A stretch of 7,935 nt of DNA from Microbacteriaceae bacterium (GTDB taxonomy: Bacteria > Actinomycetota > Actinomycetes > Actinomycetales > Microbacteriaceae): contig JAAYAS010000023.1 in the NCBI GenBank assembly GCA_012719255.1, positions 1 to 7,935 on the forward strand, given 5' to 3'. Below the pieces are notes generated by a model that had not been told where the DNA came from, made no database searches, and was given only the letters and a program-made list of their open reading frames with translations. This document shows positions 6,650 through 7,935 of this stretch, piece after piece (the stretch's first letter is position 1; each line of letters begins with the position of its first letter). Both the position numbers and the translations under genes were made by a program.

Positions 6650-7935
6650 CGAACTCGAACGAATCGCTGCCCGCCCTGCTCGCCGGCCTCGAGGCCTGGC
6701 GCGAGCTGCCGATCAAGCAGCAGCCCACCTGGCCCGACGCCGAGGCCGCCCGCGAGGTCGCCGAGCAGCTCGCGCTGCGCCCGCCGCTCGTGTTCGCCGG
6801 CGAGGTCGACCGCCTGCGCGACCGGCTCGCCGCGGCCGCCGCCGGCAACGCGTTCGTGCTCCAGGGCGGCGACTGCGCCGAGACCTTCGCCGGCGCGACC
6901 GCCGACAAGATCCGCGCCCGGGTGTCGACGATCCTGCAGATGGCGCTCGTGCTCACCTACGGCGCCTCGATGCCGGTCGTGAAGATGGGCCGCATGGCCG
7001 GCCAGTTCGCCAAGCCCCGCTCGAAGGACACCGAGACCCGCGAGGGCGTCACCCTGCCCGCCTACCGCGGCGACATCGTCAACGACTTCGCCTTCACCCC
7101 CGAGGCCCGCGAGCCCCGTCCCGAGCGGATGCTCGAGGGCTACCGGGTCTCGGCCTCGACGCTGAACCTCATCCGCGCCTTCACCACCGGGGGCTTCGCC
7201 GACATGCGCGAGGTGCACTCGTGGAACCGCGGCTTCGCGAAGAACCCCGCGAACGCCCGCTACGACGCGATGGCCCGCGACATCGACCGCGCGCTGCGCT
7301 TCATGGCGGCGACCGGCACCGACTTCGAGACGCTCCGCGAGGTCGAGTTCTACATCGGCCACGAGGGCCTGCTGCTCGAGTACGAGCGCGCCCTCACCCG
7401 CATCGACTCGCGCACCGGCACGCCCTACGACACCTCGGCGCACTTCATCTGGATCGGCGAGCGCACCCGCGAGCTCGACGGCGCCCACGTCGACTTCCTC
7501 TCGCGCGTGCGCAACCCGATCGGTGTGAAGCTCGGCCCCACCACCGATGCCGACACCGTGCTGCGCCTGCTCGACAAGCTCGACCCCGAGCGCGAGCCGG
7601 GCCGACTCACCTTCATCACGCGGATGGGCGCGGGCACGATCCGCGAGGCGCTGCCGCCGCTGCTCGAGGCCGTGAAGGCCGAGGGCTCGACGCCGCTGTG
7701 GGTCACCGACCCGATGCACGGCAACGGCTTCACGACGCCCCGCGGCTACAAGACCCGCAGCTTCGACGACGTCATGGACGAGGTGAAGGGCTTCTTCGAG
7801 GCGCACCGGGCGGCCGGCACGCACCCCGGCGGCATCCACGTCGAGCTCACCGGCGACGACGTCACCGAGTGCCTCGGCTGCGCCGAGGAGATCCTCGACA
7901 CCCACCTCGGCGAGCGGTACGAGACCATGTGCGAC
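6646..7935 (+). CDS. aroG: Class-II DAHP synthase (3-deoxy-D-arabino-heptulosonate 7-phosphate synthase), 3' end outside the window
   Basis: First enzyme of the shikimate pathway: joins phosphoenolpyruvate and erythrose 4-phosphate to give DAHP, leading to chorismate and the aromatic amino acids. It is the plant/mycobacterial type, recognised from QGGDCAETF (73-81), MGRMAGQFAKPRS (114-126), HFIWIGERTR (266-275), GVKLGP (293-298), TRMG (325-328), DPMHGN (355-360) and HVELTGDDVTEC (398-409). Compared from memory with M. tuberculosis AroG (about 462 residues; ligands Cys87, His369, Glu411, Asp441), the metal ligands here are Cys77, His358, Glu400 and Asp430. Asp430 is the last residue in the window, so only about 20 residues are missing. 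Active-site Arg116, Lys123, Arg273, Lys295 and Arg326 are also present. The ATG at 6646 is preceded by a weak AAGAAG (6631-6636). Mycobacterial enzymes are feedback-inhibited by aromatic amino acids and partner a chorismate mutase; neither can be tested here. Confidence 0.96.
   Translation, partial: MTNSNESLPALLAGLEAWRELPIKQQPTWPDAEAAREVAEQLALRPPLVFAGEVDRLRDRLAAAAAGNAFVLQGGDCAETFAGATADKIRARVSTILQMALVLTYGASMPVVKMGRMAGQFAKPRSKDTETREGVTLPAYRGDIVNDFAFTPEAREPRPERMLEGYRVSASTLNLIRAFTTGGFADMREVHSWNRGFAKNPANARYDAMARDIDRALRFMAATGTDFETLREVEFYIGHEGLLLEYERALTRIDSRTGTPYDTSAHFIWIGERTRELDGAHVDFLSRVRNPIGVKLGPTTDADTVLRLLDKLDPEREPGRLTFITRMGAGTIREALPPLLEAVKAEGSTPLWVTDPMHGNGFTTPRGYKTRSFDDVMDEVKGFFEAHRAAGTHPGGIHVELTGDDVTECLGCAEEILDTHLGERYETMCD

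Noticed and set aside
6460..7905. A 481-codon minus-strand open frame opposite aroG
   Set aside because: The plus-strand reading has every active-site motif of class-II DAHP synthase; the antisense reading has none of any family.
1..7935. A hidden novel system (defence, mobile, toxin-antitoxin, biosynthetic cluster, CRISPR)
   Set aside because: All sizeable DNA is explained by six housekeeping genes with small gaps. I saw no direct-repeat arrays, transposase or integrase motifs, or abrupt composition change.

Overview
The window reads as ordinary chromosomal core DNA from a very GC-rich actinobacterium. The key clue is a mycothione reductase, because mycothiol is the actinobacterial thiol. 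A class-II (mycobacterial-type) DAHP synthase, a FadD15-like acyl-CoA ligase and strong G/C third-position bias fit the same picture. The family Microbacteriaceae is my best guess, but this is inference. There are six protein genes, two of them cut by the window edges. I saw no RNA gene, insertion sequence, phage gene, CRISPR array or defence/toxin system.

Left block (2-3660, + strand): the C-terminal half of pyruvate carboxylase (pyc), then mycothione reductase (mtr) after a 66-nt gap, then peptide deformylase (def), whose ATG overlaps the mtr stop by one base. mtr and def are very probably translated from one message. Whether pyc is on it too is open.

Middle: def converges on an acyl-CoA ligase gene (fadD, 3742-5619, - strand). 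The 81-nt gap between the two stops holds a perfect 20-bp-stem hairpin with a 4-nt loop, a likely two-way terminator without a U-run.

Right block: fadD diverges from plsC (lysophosphatidate acyltransferase, 5835-6530, +) across a 215-nt region. That region contains a 14-bp perfect palindrome, a TATGAT box and a weaker box for the other strand. After 115 nt comes aroG (6646-7935, +, incomplete), whose last visible residue matches the fourth metal ligand of the enzyme.

Together the genes cover anaplerosis (oxaloacetate supply), thiol redox homeostasis, N-terminal protein maturation, fatty acid activation, phosphatidic acid synthesis and the first step of the shikimate pathway. fadD and plsC are functionally linked, since one makes acyl-CoA and the other puts an acyl chain on lysophosphatidate. 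The order fadD / plsC / aroG recalls the M. tuberculosis region around Rv2178c-Rv2187, which suggests an old actinobacterial neighbourhood. I do not see a previously undescribed system. The points most worth a second look are the divergent regulatory region, the convergent hairpin and a small ORF overlapping the aroG start.
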